From assembly GCF_009755605.1 (NCBI RefSeq), contig NZ_WPNZ01000011.1, forward strand, positions 82,093 through 146,092: a DNA stretch of 64,000 bases, given 5' to 3'. Below are positions 8,461-16,794 of this stretch, piece by piece (within the stretch, counting starts at the first letter, position 1; each line of letters begins with the position of its first letter). A model generated the notes under the pieces. It was given only the letters and a program-made list of their open reading frames with translations, made no database searches and had not been told where the DNA came from. The DNA is from Streptomyces typhae. GTDB taxonomy: Bacteria; Actinomycetota; Actinomycetes; Streptomycetales; Streptomycetaceae. Both the position numbers and the translations under genes were made by a program.

Positions 8461-8665
8461 CGCGCTACCTCCAGGGGTCGCTCAATCGACGTACAGAACT
8501 TGAGACTAGCCGGGCGGGGGGCGTCGCGGTGCGCGGTCCGTGCAGCTACTCCCACATGGAGTGACAGGTTGTCATATGCCACTGCCGCTGCCGCTGCCGC
8601 GCGGTCGCGCCCGGAGAGGGCGGCCGGAACCCGCCACGGCGGCTTCGGCGGCGGCCGCGCGCGGT

Positions 8666-9823
8666 TCACAGCCGTTCGATCACCGTGACGTTGGCCTGGC
8701 CGCCTCCTTCGCACATGGTCTGGAGGCCGAACCGGCCTCCGGTGCGCTCCAGTTCGTGCAGCAGGGTGGTCATCAGGCGGGCGCCGGTGGCGCCGAGGGG
8801 GTGGCCGAGGGCGATGGCGCCGCCGTTGACGTTGACGCGGCCGGGATCGGCTCCGGTCTCCTTCAGCCAGGCGAGGACGACCGGCGCGAAGGCCTCGTTG
8901 ATCTCGACGAGGTCGATGTCGTCGAGCGTCAGACCGGTCTTCTTCAGGGCGTGTGCCGTGGCGGGGATGGGTGCGGACAGCATCCGGATCGGGTCCTCGC
9001 CGCGCACCGAGAGGTGGTGCACGCGGGCCCGGGGCGTCAACCCGTGGTCGCGGACGGCCTGTTCACCGGCGAGGAGCAGGGCGGCTGCGCCGTCGGAGAC
9101 CTGGGAGGAGCAGGCCGCGGTGATGGTGCCGCCGGCGACGACGGGGGTGAGTCCCGCCATCCTCGCCGCCGTGGTGTCGCGGCGCGGCCCCTCGTCCGCG
9201 GTGACGCCCGCGAGGGGGGCGAGTTCGCGGTCGAAGCGGCCCTCGTCGGCGGCGCGCAGGGCCCGCCGGTGGGAGCGGAGCGCGAACTCCTCCATGTCGG
9301 CGCGGTCTATGTCCCATTTCTGGGCCATCAGCTCGGCGCCGTGGAACTGGCTGACGGGCCGGTCGCCGTAGCGGGCGCGCCAGCCCTCGCTGCCCGCGAA
9401 CGGGCCGTCGGTCAGGCCGAGGGGCGTCGCGGCCTGCCGGGACGCGAAGGCGATCGGGATCATCGACATGTTCTGCGTGCCGCCCGCGACGACGAGGTCC
9501 TGGGTGCCCGACAGAACGGCCTGCGCGGCGAAGTGCAGGGCCTGCTGGGAGGAGCCGCACTGCCGGTCCACGGTCACGCCCGGCACCTCCTCGGGCAGCC
9601 CGGCGGCCAGCCACGCGGTGCGCGCGATGTCCCCGGCCTGCGGCCCGACCGCGTCCAGGCAGCCGAGGACGACGTCGTCCACGGCGGCCGGATCGACGCC
9701 GGAGCGCTCCATGAGCGCGCTCAGGACGTGGGCGCCGAGGTCGGCGGGGTGGACCGCGGCCAGGCCCCCGCCCCGCTTGCCGACGGGCGTGCGGACCGCT
9801 TCGACGATGTAGGCCTCGGCCAT
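8666..9823 (-). CDS. fadA6: Acetyl-CoA acyltransferase (thiolase), FadA6-like
   Basis: 385 aa, normal thiolase length. The catalytic triad is visible: nucleophile Cys89 in VDRQCGSSQQ, His341 in GGAIALGHPLGATG, and Cys371 in TMCEGGGQAN. FadA6 performs thiolytic cleavage in the final stage of steroid C/D-ring degradation. The ATG at 9823 is preceded by GAGGAG at ten bases. It lies 49 bases downstream of kstR2 on the same strand, so ipdF-kstR2-fadA6 form one minus-strand unit. The FadA6 assignment relies on this context together with ipdABC. Confidence 0.87.
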   Translation of the reverse strand: MAEAYIVEAVRTPVGKRGGGLAAVHPADLGAHVLSALMERSGVDPAAVDDVVLGCLDAVGPQAGDIARTAWLAAGLPEEVPGVTVDRQCGSSQQALHFAAQAVLSGTQDLVVAGGTQNMSMIPIAFASRQAATPLGLTDGPFAGSEGWRARYGDRPVSQFHGAELMAQKWDIDRADMEEFALRSHRRALRAADEGRFDRELAPLAGVTADEGPRRDTTAARMAGLTPVVAGGTITAACSSQVSDGAAALLLAGEQAVRDHGLTPRARVHHLSVRGEDPIRMLSAPIPATAHALKKTGLTLDDIDLVEINEAFAPVVLAWLKETGADPGRVNVNGGAIALGHPLGATGARLMTTLLHELERTGGRFGLQTMCEGGGQANVTVIERL

Positions 9824-9872
9824 GGCTGCGTACTCCTCGCGGTCGTGGCGCCGTACGGGCGACGGCGCGCGC

Positions 9873-10595
9873 TTACGTGCGTACGGCGATGCCGTCCAGG
9901 ACCATCGACAGGTACTGGCGGGCGATCTCCTCGGGGCTGTGGCCGCCGCCGGGGCGGTACCAGGACGCGGCGACCCAGACCGTGTCGCGCACGAAGCGGT
10001 AAGCGAGGCGGATGTCCAGGTCGGCCCGGAAGGCGCCTTCGGTGACGCCCCGTTCCAGCGTCGAGAGCCAGGCCTTCTCGAACCGCTGCTGCGACTCGAC
10101 CAGGTACTCGAACCGGGTCTGGGTGACCAGGTGTTTGGACTCCTTCTGGTAGATCGCGACGGCGGAGCGGTGCCGGTCGATCTCCCGGAAGGACTCGGTG
10201 ACGAGGGCCTCCAGCGTTTCGCGCGGGCCCAGTGGTGCGGACAGGACGCTGTCGTAGCCGTCCCACAGCTCCGTCAGGAACGTGCGCAGGATCTCTTCGA
10301 GCATCGACTCCTTGGAGTCGAAGTGGTAGTAGAGGCTGCCGGCGAGCATGCCCGCGGCGTCTGCGATCTTGCGTACGGTCGTGGCGTTGTAGCCCTGTTC
10401 GGCGAAGACGTCCGCGGCGATGCCGAGCAGCTCGCCGCGCCGCTCGGGCGAGGGGGTCACCGGGGGCTTCTTCTTGCCGCGGGCGGCCCGCTCGCCGCCG
10501 CCCGGCCTGCCGTCGGCGACCTGCTTGCCGCCGCCCGGCTCACTGCTGGTGGTCTGCTTCGCGCTGGTGTCGCTGGACTGCTTCTGATTCGGCAC
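9873..10595 (-). CDS. kstR2: TetR-family repressor, KstR2-like
   Basis: 240 aa. The TetR helix-turn-helix is at residues ~55-100 (VFAEQGYNATTVRKIADAAGMLAGSLYYHFDSKESML), and a C-terminal ligand-binding domain follows with YQKESKHLVTQTRFEYL. KstR2 represses HIP-catabolic genes and is released by HIP-CoA. A ~45-residue polar head (Gln/Ser/Gly/Lys) precedes the HTH. The start is GTG 10595 with GGCGGAG ten bases upstream. It lies 15 bases after ipdF, upstream of fadA6, and between the two KstR2-like operators, implying autoregulation through site B. Confidence 0.88.
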   Translation of the reverse strand: MPNQKQSSDTSAKQTTSSEPGGGKQVADGRPGGGERAARGKKKPPVTPSPERRGELLGIAADVFAEQGYNATTVRKIADAAGMLAGSLYYHFDSKESMLEEILRTFLTELWDGYDSVLSAPLGPRETLEALVTESFREIDRHRSAVAIYQKESKHLVTQTRFEYLVESQQRFEKAWLSTLERGVTEGAFRADLDIRLAYRFVRDTVWVAASWYRPGGGHSPEEIARQYLSMVLDGIAVRT

Positions 10596-10610
10596 ACGGT
10601 CATTCTCCGC

Positions 10611-11417
10611 CTAGGGGTGCCTGCTGCTGACCGAGACCGTCTCCCCCGTCATGTACGAGGAATAGCCGCAGGCGAGGAAGACGATCACGTTGGCCACCTC
10701 CCAGGGCTCGGCGGCGCGTCCGAACGCCTCGCGTGCGGTGAGCTCGTCCAGGAGTCCGCCGGAGGTGACCTTCGCCAGATGCGGGTGCAGGGCGATGCTG
10801 GGCGCCACGGCGTTGACGCGGACACCGTCGGGTGCCGCTTCCAGGGCGGCGCAGCGGGTGAGGGCCATGACGCCGGCCTTCGCCGCCGCGTAGTGCGCCT
10901 GGCCGGGCTGTGCGCGCCAGCCGAGCACCGAGGCGTTGTTCACGACGATGCCGCCGCGGCCGGCGGCGCGCAGGCGGCGCAGGGCGGCTCTGGTGCAGCG
11001 GAACGTGCCCGTGAGCGTGGTGCCGAGGACCGTGTCCCACTGGTCGTCGGTCATGTCCGCGAGCAGGGCGGTGCCGCCGAGACCCGCGTTGTTCACGACG
11101 ATGTCCAGGCCCCCGTGGTGCCGCTCGGCCAGGTCGAACAGGGCTCCGACCTGCGCCTCGTCCGTCACGTCGCACGCCGCGCCGTGCACGCGCCCGGCAC
11201 CGAACTCCTCGGTGAGCCGCGCGACCGTCTCCTTCGTGCGGCGCGCGTGCACGTCGCCCACGACGACGCGCGCGCCCTCCTCAAGGAAGCGGCGTGCGGT
11301 GGCGCCGCCGATGCCCGCTCCCGCCGCCGCCGTGACGACGGCCGTGCGGCCGTCGAGCAGGCCGTGACCGGCCACGTACGACGCCGCCGTCCTGTCCGCG
11401 TCGACCACTCCCGCCAC
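10611..11417 (-). CDS. ipdF: SDR oxidoreductase IpdF
   Basis: From GTG 11417 the protein is 268 aa, matching IpdF (about 262 aa). Characteristic segments are VAGHGLLDGRTAVVTAAAGAGIGGATARR, NNASVLGWRAQPGQAHYAAAKAGVMALTRC and CGYSSYMTGETVSVSSRHP. The catalytic Tyr is in HYAAAKAG. IpdF is a hydroxyacyl-CoA dehydrogenase of the HIP pathway. The frame is open to GTG 11549, which would add 44 Arg/Glu-rich residues without family resemblance; GGAGGAG about 14 bases before GTG 11417 supports the shorter form, but the start is not settled. First gene of ipdF-kstR2-fadA6, divergent from the fadE pair. Confidence 0.88.
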   Translation of the reverse strand: MAGVVDADRTAASYVAGHGLLDGRTAVVTAAAGAGIGGATARRFLEEGARVVVGDVHARRTKETVARLTEEFGAGRVHGAACDVTDEAQVGALFDLAERHHGGLDIVVNNAGLGGTALLADMTDDQWDTVLGTTLTGTFRCTRAALRRLRAAGRGGIVVNNASVLGWRAQPGQAHYAAAKAGVMALTRCAALEAAPDGVRVNAVAPSIALHPHLAKVTSGGLLDELTAREAFGRAAEPWEVANVIVFLACGYSSYMTGETVSVSSRHP

Positions 11418-11555
11418 CCCCTCACCCGGAACTCCTCCGAGGCCGCCGAGCTTCTCCGCACGCGTCGGGCGCCCGTCGGGCTCTTCTCGGGCACTCCTCG
11501 GTACCTCTCGTTGCTTCTCGTTGCTTCTCGACGAATGCCTCCCCCGCACGGTAAC

Positions 11556-11573
11556 CTACCAAACACTTGTTAG
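11556..11573. promoter_or_regulatory. KstR2-like operator, site B
   Basis: CTACCAAACACTTGTTAG sits between divergent ipdF and fadE genes. Its core at 11558-11571 fits AnCAAGnnCTTGnT with one mismatch. Read on the minus strand it is CTAACAAGTGTTTGGTAG, identical to site A (1806-1823) at 16 of 18 positions. It lies ~30 bases before the fadE ATG, well placed to block both promoters. Confidence 0.8.
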
Positions 11574-11603
11574 GGAAGATGCCCGGGTGGAAGGCGGACC
11601 GGC

Positions 11604-12737
11604 ATGGACCTCGATCTCACGGCGGCGCACAAGGAGTTCGGGCGCCGGGCGCGCGCCTGGCTGGCCGGCCACGTGCCCCGGCGGCCGCTGCCGTCCCTCG
11701 AAACGGCGGAGGGGTTCGCCGCCCACCGTGCCTGGGAGCGCGAACTCGCCGCGGACCGCTGGTCGGTGGTGTCCTGGCCCGAGGAGTACGGCGGGCGCGG
11801 CGCCGGGATCGTCGAGTGGCTCCTGTTCGAGGAGGAGTACCACGGGGCGGGCGCCCCGGGCCGGGTCTCGCAGAACGGGATCAGCCTGCTCGCGCCCACC
11901 CTCTTCGACTTCGGCACGTCCGAGCAGCGCGCCCGTCTGCTGTCTCCCATGGCGCGCGGCGAGACCGTCTGGGCCCAGGCCTGGTCGGAGCCGGAGGCGG
12001 GTTCGGATCTGGCCTCGCTGCGCTCCACCGCCCGCCGCGCGTCCGGCGGCTGGGTCCTGAACGGGCAGAAGACGTGGTCGTCGAGGGCCGCCTTCGCCGA
12101 TCGCGCCTTCGGTCTGTTCCGCAGCGATCCCGCGGCGGACCGGCCGCACCGGGGCCTGACGTATCTGATGTTCCCGCTCGACGCGGACGGCGTCACGGTG
12201 CGGCCCGTCGGGCGCCTGGACGGCAAGCCCGCCTTCGCCGAGCTGTTCCTCGACGACGTGTTCGTGCCCGACGAGGACGTGATCGGCGAACCGGGCCAGG
12301 GCTGGCGCATCGCGATGTCGGCGACGGGCGACGAGCGCGGTCTGACGCTGCGTCCGCCGGGGCGCTTCCTCGCGACGGCGGAGCGGCTCGTGCGCGAGTG
12401 GCGCGCGCACGGCGACCCCTCGGACACCGCACTGCGCGACCGGGTCGCCGACGCGGTGATCGGGGCGCGCGCCTATCAGCTCTACACCTGGGCCGGGGTG
12501 GCGCGCGGCGCCGCCGGTGCGCCGCTCGGCGCGGAGTCGAGCCTGAACAAGGTGTTCTGGTCGGAGCACGACATAGCCGTGCACGAGACCGCGCTCGACC
12601 TGCTTGGGACGGAGTGCGGCGACTGGACCGAGGGGTATGTGTTCGCGCTCGCGGGGCCGATCTACGCGGGCACCAACGAGATCCAGCGCGACCTGATCGC
12701 CGAGCGGCTGCTCGGCCTGCCGAAGGGACGCCGGTGA
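11604..12737 (+). CDS. Acyl-CoA dehydrogenase, FadE30-like
   Basis: 377 aa ACAD. Flavin/substrate segments WAQAWSEPEAGSDLASLRS and NGQKTWSSRAAFADR are clear, and the C-terminus GPIYAGTNEIQRDLIAERLLGLP is that of the FadE30 group next to ipdF. The Glu of the YEGT motif, the base in many ACADs, is Ala here (YAGT), as I recall for this subgroup, so the base must lie elsewhere. The start ATG 11604 has GGAAGGCGG upstream. The stop overlaps the next ACAD start (TGATG, 1 base), suggesting a co-translated pair, possibly subunits of one heteromeric enzyme. Under operator site B. Confidence 0.88.
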   Translation: MDLDLTAAHKEFGRRARAWLAGHVPRRPLPSLETAEGFAAHRAWERELAADRWSVVSWPEEYGGRGAGIVEWLLFEEEYHGAGAPGRVSQNGISLLAPTLFDFGTSEQRARLLSPMARGETVWAQAWSEPEAGSDLASLRSTARRASGGWVLNGQKTWSSRAAFADRAFGLFRSDPAADRPHRGLTYLMFPLDADGVTVRPVGRLDGKPAFAELFLDDVFVPDEDVIGEPGQGWRIAMSATGDERGLTLRPPGRFLATAERLVREWRAHGDPSDTALRDRVADAVIGARAYQLYTWAGVARGAAGAPLGAESSLNKVFWSEHDIAVHETALDLLGTECGDWTEGYVFALAGPIYAGTNEIQRDLIAERLLGLPKGRR

Positions 12738-13894
12738 TGCGGTTCCTCCTGGACGACGAGCAGCGGGCGTTCGCGCGCTCGCTGGACGGCATGCTGACGG
12801 CCGCCGGCACCCCGGCGGCCGCGCGCGCCTGGGCCGCCGGGGAGCACGCCCCCGGACTCGCCGTGTGGCGCGGGCTCGGCACGGCCGGTGTCTTCGCCCT
12901 CGCGGCACCCGAGGAGCACGCGGGCGTGGGACCGCTGCCCGTCGAGACGGCCGTCGCCTTCGTGGAGCTGGGACGGCACGCGGTGCCCGGACCGCTCGTG
13001 GAGACGGTGGCGTCGGTGGCGCTCCTGTCCCGCCTCGCCGAACTCGGGTCGCCGGACGCGGCGGAGCGGCTGCTGCCGGGGCTCGTCGGCGGCTCGGCGG
13101 TGGCGACGCTGACACTCACCGGCGTCGGCGTCGGCACCGGTACCGACGCCGGTGTCGGTACCGGCACCGGCACCGACGCCGGTTTCGACGCGGGCGGCAC
13201 CGACACCGGCGCGGGCTCCGCCACCGGCCCCCGCGCCCTGGATCCGGACGCCGCCACAGTGTTGCTCGCCGCCGGTGACGGCGAGATACGGCTCGCCCCG
13301 GGGCACACGGACCCGCGCGCGACCCTCGACCCGACCCGCCGGTCGGCCGGGCTCCTGCCGGGCGGCGAGCGGCTGGCGTCCGGGGCGCACGCGGACACCG
13401 CGGCCCGGCGGGCACGCGACTGGGCGGCCCTGGCGACGGCAGCGCAGTGCCTGGGAGTCGGGTACGCGCTCCTCGACCGCACGGTGGCGTACGTGCGCCG
13501 GCGGGCGCAGTTCGGGGTTCCTGTGGGTTCCTTCCAGGCCGTCAAGCACCGGCTCGCGGACGTCCTGGTGGGCCTGGAGTTCGCGCGGCCGCTGGTGTTC
13601 GGGGCGGCGGTGGCCCTGGCGGGCGGGGACCGGCAGGCCGAGGTGGACCTCGCCGCCGCCAAGGTGGCCACCGGGGACGCGGCGCACCAGGCGGCCCGCG
13701 CCGCGCTGCAACTGCACGGCGCCATCGGGTACACGGCCGAGTACGACCTGTCCCTGTGGCTCCTGAAGGCACGGGCACTGCGGGGCGCCTGGGGCGGGCC
13801 GGAGGAATGGCGGGGTCGGGTGGTGCGCGCCGTCGGGGAGGTGCGTGCTGCCGGAGGGCGAGTGCCGTCCGGGGGTGAGTGCCGTCGGGGGTGA
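12737..13894 (+). CDS. Acyl-CoA dehydrogenase, second subunit type
   Basis: 385 aa. An N-terminal helical domain (LLDDEQRAFARSLDGML), then the ACAD C-terminal half (YVRRRAQFGVPVGSFQAVKHRLADVLVGLEFARP, AALQLHGAIGYTAEYDLSLWLLKA). Residues ~128-164 are a low-complexity insert of Gly/Thr/Asp (VGTGTDAG repeats, DNA 13118-13230) between the N-domain and beta-domain. The conserved middle beta-domain is weak, which is usual for the non-FAD-dominant partner of heteromeric steroid ACADs. Overlaps the upstream FadE30-like gene by one base. FadE31/32/33 identity cannot be decided by eye. Confidence 0.82.
   Translation: MRFLLDDEQRAFARSLDGMLTAAGTPAAARAWAAGEHAPGLAVWRGLGTAGVFALAAPEEHAGVGPLPVETAVAFVELGRHAVPGPLVETVASVALLSRLAELGSPDAAERLLPGLVGGSAVATLTLTGVGVGTGTDAGVGTGTGTDAGFDAGGTDTGAGSATGPRALDPDAATVLLAAGDGEIRLAPGHTDPRATLDPTRRSAGLLPGGERLASGAHADTAARRARDWAALATAAQCLGVGYALLDRTVAYVRRRAQFGVPVGSFQAVKHRLADVLVGLEFARPLVFGAAVALAGGDRQAEVDLAAAKVATGDAAHQAARAALQLHGAIGYTAEYDLSLWLLKARALRGAWGGPEEWRGRVVRAVGEVRAAGGRVPSGGECRRG
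13118..13230 (+). repeat. GGCACCGGTACCGACGCC-type low-complexity insert
   Basis: An imperfect array of 6-bp based units (ACCGGC/ACCGAC) encodes a Gly-Thr-Asp linker inside the ACAD gene. The same simple motif recurs after anmK at 15256-15355. Confidence 0.75.
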
Positions 13895-14069
13895 GCACCG
13901 TCCAGAGGGGCGCCGTCGGGGGGTGACGGGGCCCGCGGTCTCAAGGATCATGGAGGCGGCACCCGGCGAGGCGGGGGCGGCACCCGGCGGTACGGGCGCG
14001 GTCCCCGGCCGGACGGGGCAGCACCCGACCAGACGGCGGGGCAGCACACGGCGAGACAAGGAGACCTCC

Positions 14070-15260
14070 GTGCGCGTGATCGGTCTGATGTCCGGCACCT
14101 CCCACGACGCCATCGACGCCGGCGCCGTCGACCTGACCCTCGAAGACGACTGCCTCCGGCTCACGCCTCTCGGCGTCATCAGCCGCGCGTACGACGAAGG
14201 CCTGCGAGCGGCCCTCACCGCGGCCCTGCCGCCCGCGTCCACGACCCTCGCCGACGTCTGCGTCCTGGACACCCGCATCGGCAGGGCGTTCGCCGAGGCG
14301 GCCACGGAGGCGGACCGGGAACTGTGCGACGGGCGCGCCGAGTTGATCGCCTCGCACGGGCAGACGGTGTACCACTGGGTGGCGGACGGCCAGGTGCACG
14401 GCACGCTGCAGATCGGTCAGCCCGCGTGGATCGCGGAGGCGACGGGCCTGCCCGTGGTCGCCGACTTCCGGCCCCGTGACGTGGCGGCGGGCGGGCAGGG
14501 CGCGCCGCTGGTCAGCCTCGTCGACCAGCTGTGGCTGCGCGGCCGCCCCGGCACCCCGGTCGCCCTGAACCTCGGCGGTATCGCGAACATCACCGCCCCG
14601 GACGGCACGGCCTTCGACACCGGGCCCGCCAACGCGCTGATCGACGCCGCGGTGCGCGAACTGACGCCGCAGGGCCGGACCCAGGGCCTCGCGTACGACA
14701 GGGACGGCGCGATCGCGGCCCGCGGCACCGTGGACGGCGACCTCCTGGCCCGGCTCCTGGCCGAGCCGTACTACGCGCTGCCCGCTCCCAAGACCACCGG
14801 CAAGGAGCTCTTCCACGCGGCGTATCTGCGCGCGGCCCTCGCGCAACACCGGTCGTCGGCACCGGTGGCGCCTGAGGACGTCGTCGCGACCCTCACGCGG
14901 CTCACGGCGGTGACGGTCGCGGACGCGCTGCGCTCGGTGGGCGCCACCGAGGTCGTCGCGTCCGGCGGCGGCATCCGCAATCCCACGCTCCTCGCCATGC
15001 TGCGGGCGGAGTTGGGGGCCGGCGTACCGGTACGCGGCTCCGACGCGCTCGGCCTCGCCCCGGCGGCGAAGGAGGCGTACGCGTTCGCGGTGCTCGGCTT
15101 CCTCACGGCACACGGCCTGCCCGGCACGGCCCCGGCGAGCACGGGCGCCCGGCACGCGAGCGTCCTCGGTTCCCTCACGCCGGGGCGTGCGGGGCTGCGG
15201 CTGCCGGGAGCGGCGGAGGGGGTGCGGGCGCCGACGCGCCTGGTGGTGGACGGACACTGA
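14070..15260 (+). CDS. anmK: Anhydro-N-acetylmuramic acid kinase
   Basis: 396 aa, typical AnmK length. Signature segments: MRVIGLMSGTSHDAIDAG at the N-terminus, ASHGQTVYHW, GLPVVADFRPRDVAAGGQGAPLV, LNLGGIANIT and ASGGGIRNPTLL. It converts anhydro-MurNAc to MurNAc-6-phosphate in peptidoglycan recycling, in the cytoplasm. GTG 14070 is chosen because AAGGAG lies seven bases upstream and the family begins exactly here; the open frame back to 13845 is ignored. It stands alone, 175 bases after the ACAD genes. A NagZ-type GH3 enzyme that could supply its substrate is encoded at 60317. Confidence 0.93.
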   Translation: MRVIGLMSGTSHDAIDAGAVDLTLEDDCLRLTPLGVISRAYDEGLRAALTAALPPASTTLADVCVLDTRIGRAFAEAATEADRELCDGRAELIASHGQTVYHWVADGQVHGTLQIGQPAWIAEATGLPVVADFRPRDVAAGGQGAPLVSLVDQLWLRGRPGTPVALNLGGIANITAPDGTAFDTGPANALIDAAVRELTPQGRTQGLAYDRDGAIAARGTVDGDLLARLLAEPYYALPAPKTTGKELFHAAYLRAALAQHRSSAPVAPEDVVATLTRLTAVTVADALRSVGATEVVASGGGIRNPTLLAMLRAELGAGVPVRGSDALGLAPAAKEAYAFAVLGFLTAHGLPGTAPASTGARHASVLGSLTPGRAGLRLPGAAEGVRAPTRLVVDGH

Positions 15261-15586
15261 CACCGGCACCGACACCGGCACCGACACCGCCGCTGACACC
15301 GGCACTGACACCGGCACCGACACTGACGCCGGCACTGACGCCGACACCGACGGCTCCGGACGCGAGCGGGACGCGGCCGGACGGTGTCCCCGGCGCGGCC
15401 GGAGCGCGGACCCGACGCTGCCGGAACACGGCCAAGACGTGTCCGATGCACGGCCAAGTCGCGGCCGATGCACGCCGGGAGCCCGATCGCAGCACGGCCG
15501 GAGCCCGGCCGCAGCGCGGCCGGAGCGCGAGCGAGGAGCACACCCCTCTCATCCGGCTTTCACCCGGTGCTCATACCCTGACGCCC
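15261..15586. repeat. Gene-free stretch of simple repeats between anmK and a DUF2510 gene
   Basis: The left part (15256-15355) is a degenerate tract of GACACCGGC/ACC hexamers and nonamers that starts within the anmK stop region. The right part (15375-15540) repeats GCGGCCGGAGCGC-like and GCCGATGCACG-like units. No gene is supported. The last 15 bases hold the -10 box of the next gene. Confidence 0.75.
15574..15579 (+). promoter_or_regulatory. -10 box TACCCT of a likely leaderless promoter
   Basis: TACCCT ends seven bases before the ATG at 15587, the spacing expected when transcription begins at the start codon. No Shine-Dalgarno sequence is visible. Confidence 0.5.
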
Positions 15587-16519
15587 ATGACGCACGCGAC
15601 TCCCCCGGGCTGGTATCCCGACCCCGGGCAGATACCTGGTGCCCCGCCGTCCGAGCGATGGTGGGACGGGACCACGTGGACGGAACACGTCCGCGCGCCG
15701 GGCGGTGGCTTCGGCGCCGTCGCTCCCTACCCGCAGCAGCCGCCGGGAGCCCCGCGGCGCCGGACCCGTACGGCCGTCGTCGTGGTGGTGGCCCTCGCGG
15801 TGCTCGCCGGCATAGCGGGCGGCGTGTACGCGCTGACCGCGGACGACGACGGCGATGACGACAACAGCGCCAAGCCCCCGGTGTCCGCGGGGCCTTCGGA
15901 ACCCGGCAAGGGCGGCGAGAAGCCCGGCAGGCCCGACCCAACGGGCCCGTCCGGCCCGTCCGGGGGGCCCGAGGCCGAGGAGGGCTTCGCCACCGACGTC
16001 GCGAGCGGCATCAGCATGCCCGTCCCGGACGGCTGGGAGGGCAAGTCGAACGGCATCGGCTCCAGCGTCACCACCGGCCAGTACCCGTGCCCCGGCGACG
16101 ACACCAAGGTCTGCGTGCGCGGCGGCGCCTTCTCCGCCCCGGCCCGCAGCCTGAAGGTGAAGGAGACCGATCCCGAGGCGGCGGCCAAGGCGGACATCGG
16201 GAAGAACGCCGAGGAGTCCTACGGCGGCAAGATCTACGGCGGCAGGCTCGTCTCGCACAAGGTGCTCGCGTCGAAGGCGGTGACCGTCGCCGGCCAGAAG
16301 GGGTATCTGGTCCGCTGGAAGGCCGTGAACCGCAAGGGCCCGGACGGCTATGTCCAGTCCCTCGCCTTCAAGTCGCCCGCCGACGACATGACGCTCGTCC
16401 TCGTGCGCTTCGGCGTCGACGTCCACGACGACGCGCCGCCCATGTCGTCCATGGACGAGATCACCAAGGGCATCAAGGCCGCCAAGGGCGGCGGCGGAGG
16501 CGACGGCCAGCAGGTCTGA
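15587..16519 (+). CDS. DUF2510 single-pass membrane protein
   Basis: 310 aa. Residues ~5-35 form a DUF2510 module (PPGWYPDPGQ ... RWWDGTTWTEH). A transmembrane segment (RTAVVVVVALAVLAGIAGGVYALTA) is at ~62-86, then an acidic and Pro/Gly-rich linker, then an extracellular domain beginning FATDVASGISMPVPDGWEG. That domain resembles the secreted part of other actinobacterial DUF2510 proteins; no catalytic residues are evident. The ATG is preceded by a -10 box at leaderless spacing and no RBS. Convergent with the TetR gene at 16795, with a 19-bp stem terminator between. Function unknown. Confidence 0.8.
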   Translation: MTHATPPGWYPDPGQIPGAPPSERWWDGTTWTEHVRAPGGGFGAVAPYPQQPPGAPRRRTRTAVVVVVALAVLAGIAGGVYALTADDDGDDDNSAKPPVSAGPSEPGKGGEKPGRPDPTGPSGPSGGPEAEEGFATDVASGISMPVPDGWEGKSNGIGSSVTTGQYPCPGDDTKVCVRGGAFSAPARSLKVKETDPEAAAKADIGKNAEESYGGKIYGGRLVSHKVLASKAVTVAGQKGYLVRWKAVNRKGPDGYVQSLAFKSPADDMTLVLVRFGVDVHDDAPPMSSMDEITKGIKAAKGGGGGDGQQV

Positions 16520-16675
16520 GCGGCCCACCCCGCAAGGGCCCCGCCCGCTCCGCCGGAAGGAGCCCCGAGGCGCAGGTGCCGTGCGGTCCGAAGGAGCCCG
16601 CAAGAGCAGATGCCAGGCACCCTGAGGGGACCTGGAAGAGCAGATGCCGGGCCCCCGAAGGGGCTTGGAAGTGCA

Positions 16676-16715
16676 GGTGCCGGGCGGGCTGAAGACCTTC
16701 AGCCCGCCCGGCACC
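16676..16715. terminator. Bidirectional terminator, perfect 19-bp stem
   Basis: GGTGCCGGGCGGGCTGAAG (16676-16694) pairs perfectly with 16697-16715 across a 2-base gap. It lies between the convergent DUF2510 and TetR genes. Upstream (16556-16675) are degenerate copies of a GAAGAGCAGATGCCGGGC-like unit. Confidence 0.85.
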
Positions 16716-16794
16716 GGGACGCGCGCCGCCCCCGTCCCCACGGTGCGGCGCCCGGCGGGCCCGGTCCGGTCATCCACCGGCCCCGGGCCCGCGT

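Noticed and set aside
10611..11549. Long form of IpdF starting at GTG 11549
   Set aside because: The added 44 residues have no family match and the start sits almost on the operator; GTG 11417 fits the known length, although the RBS spacing is long.
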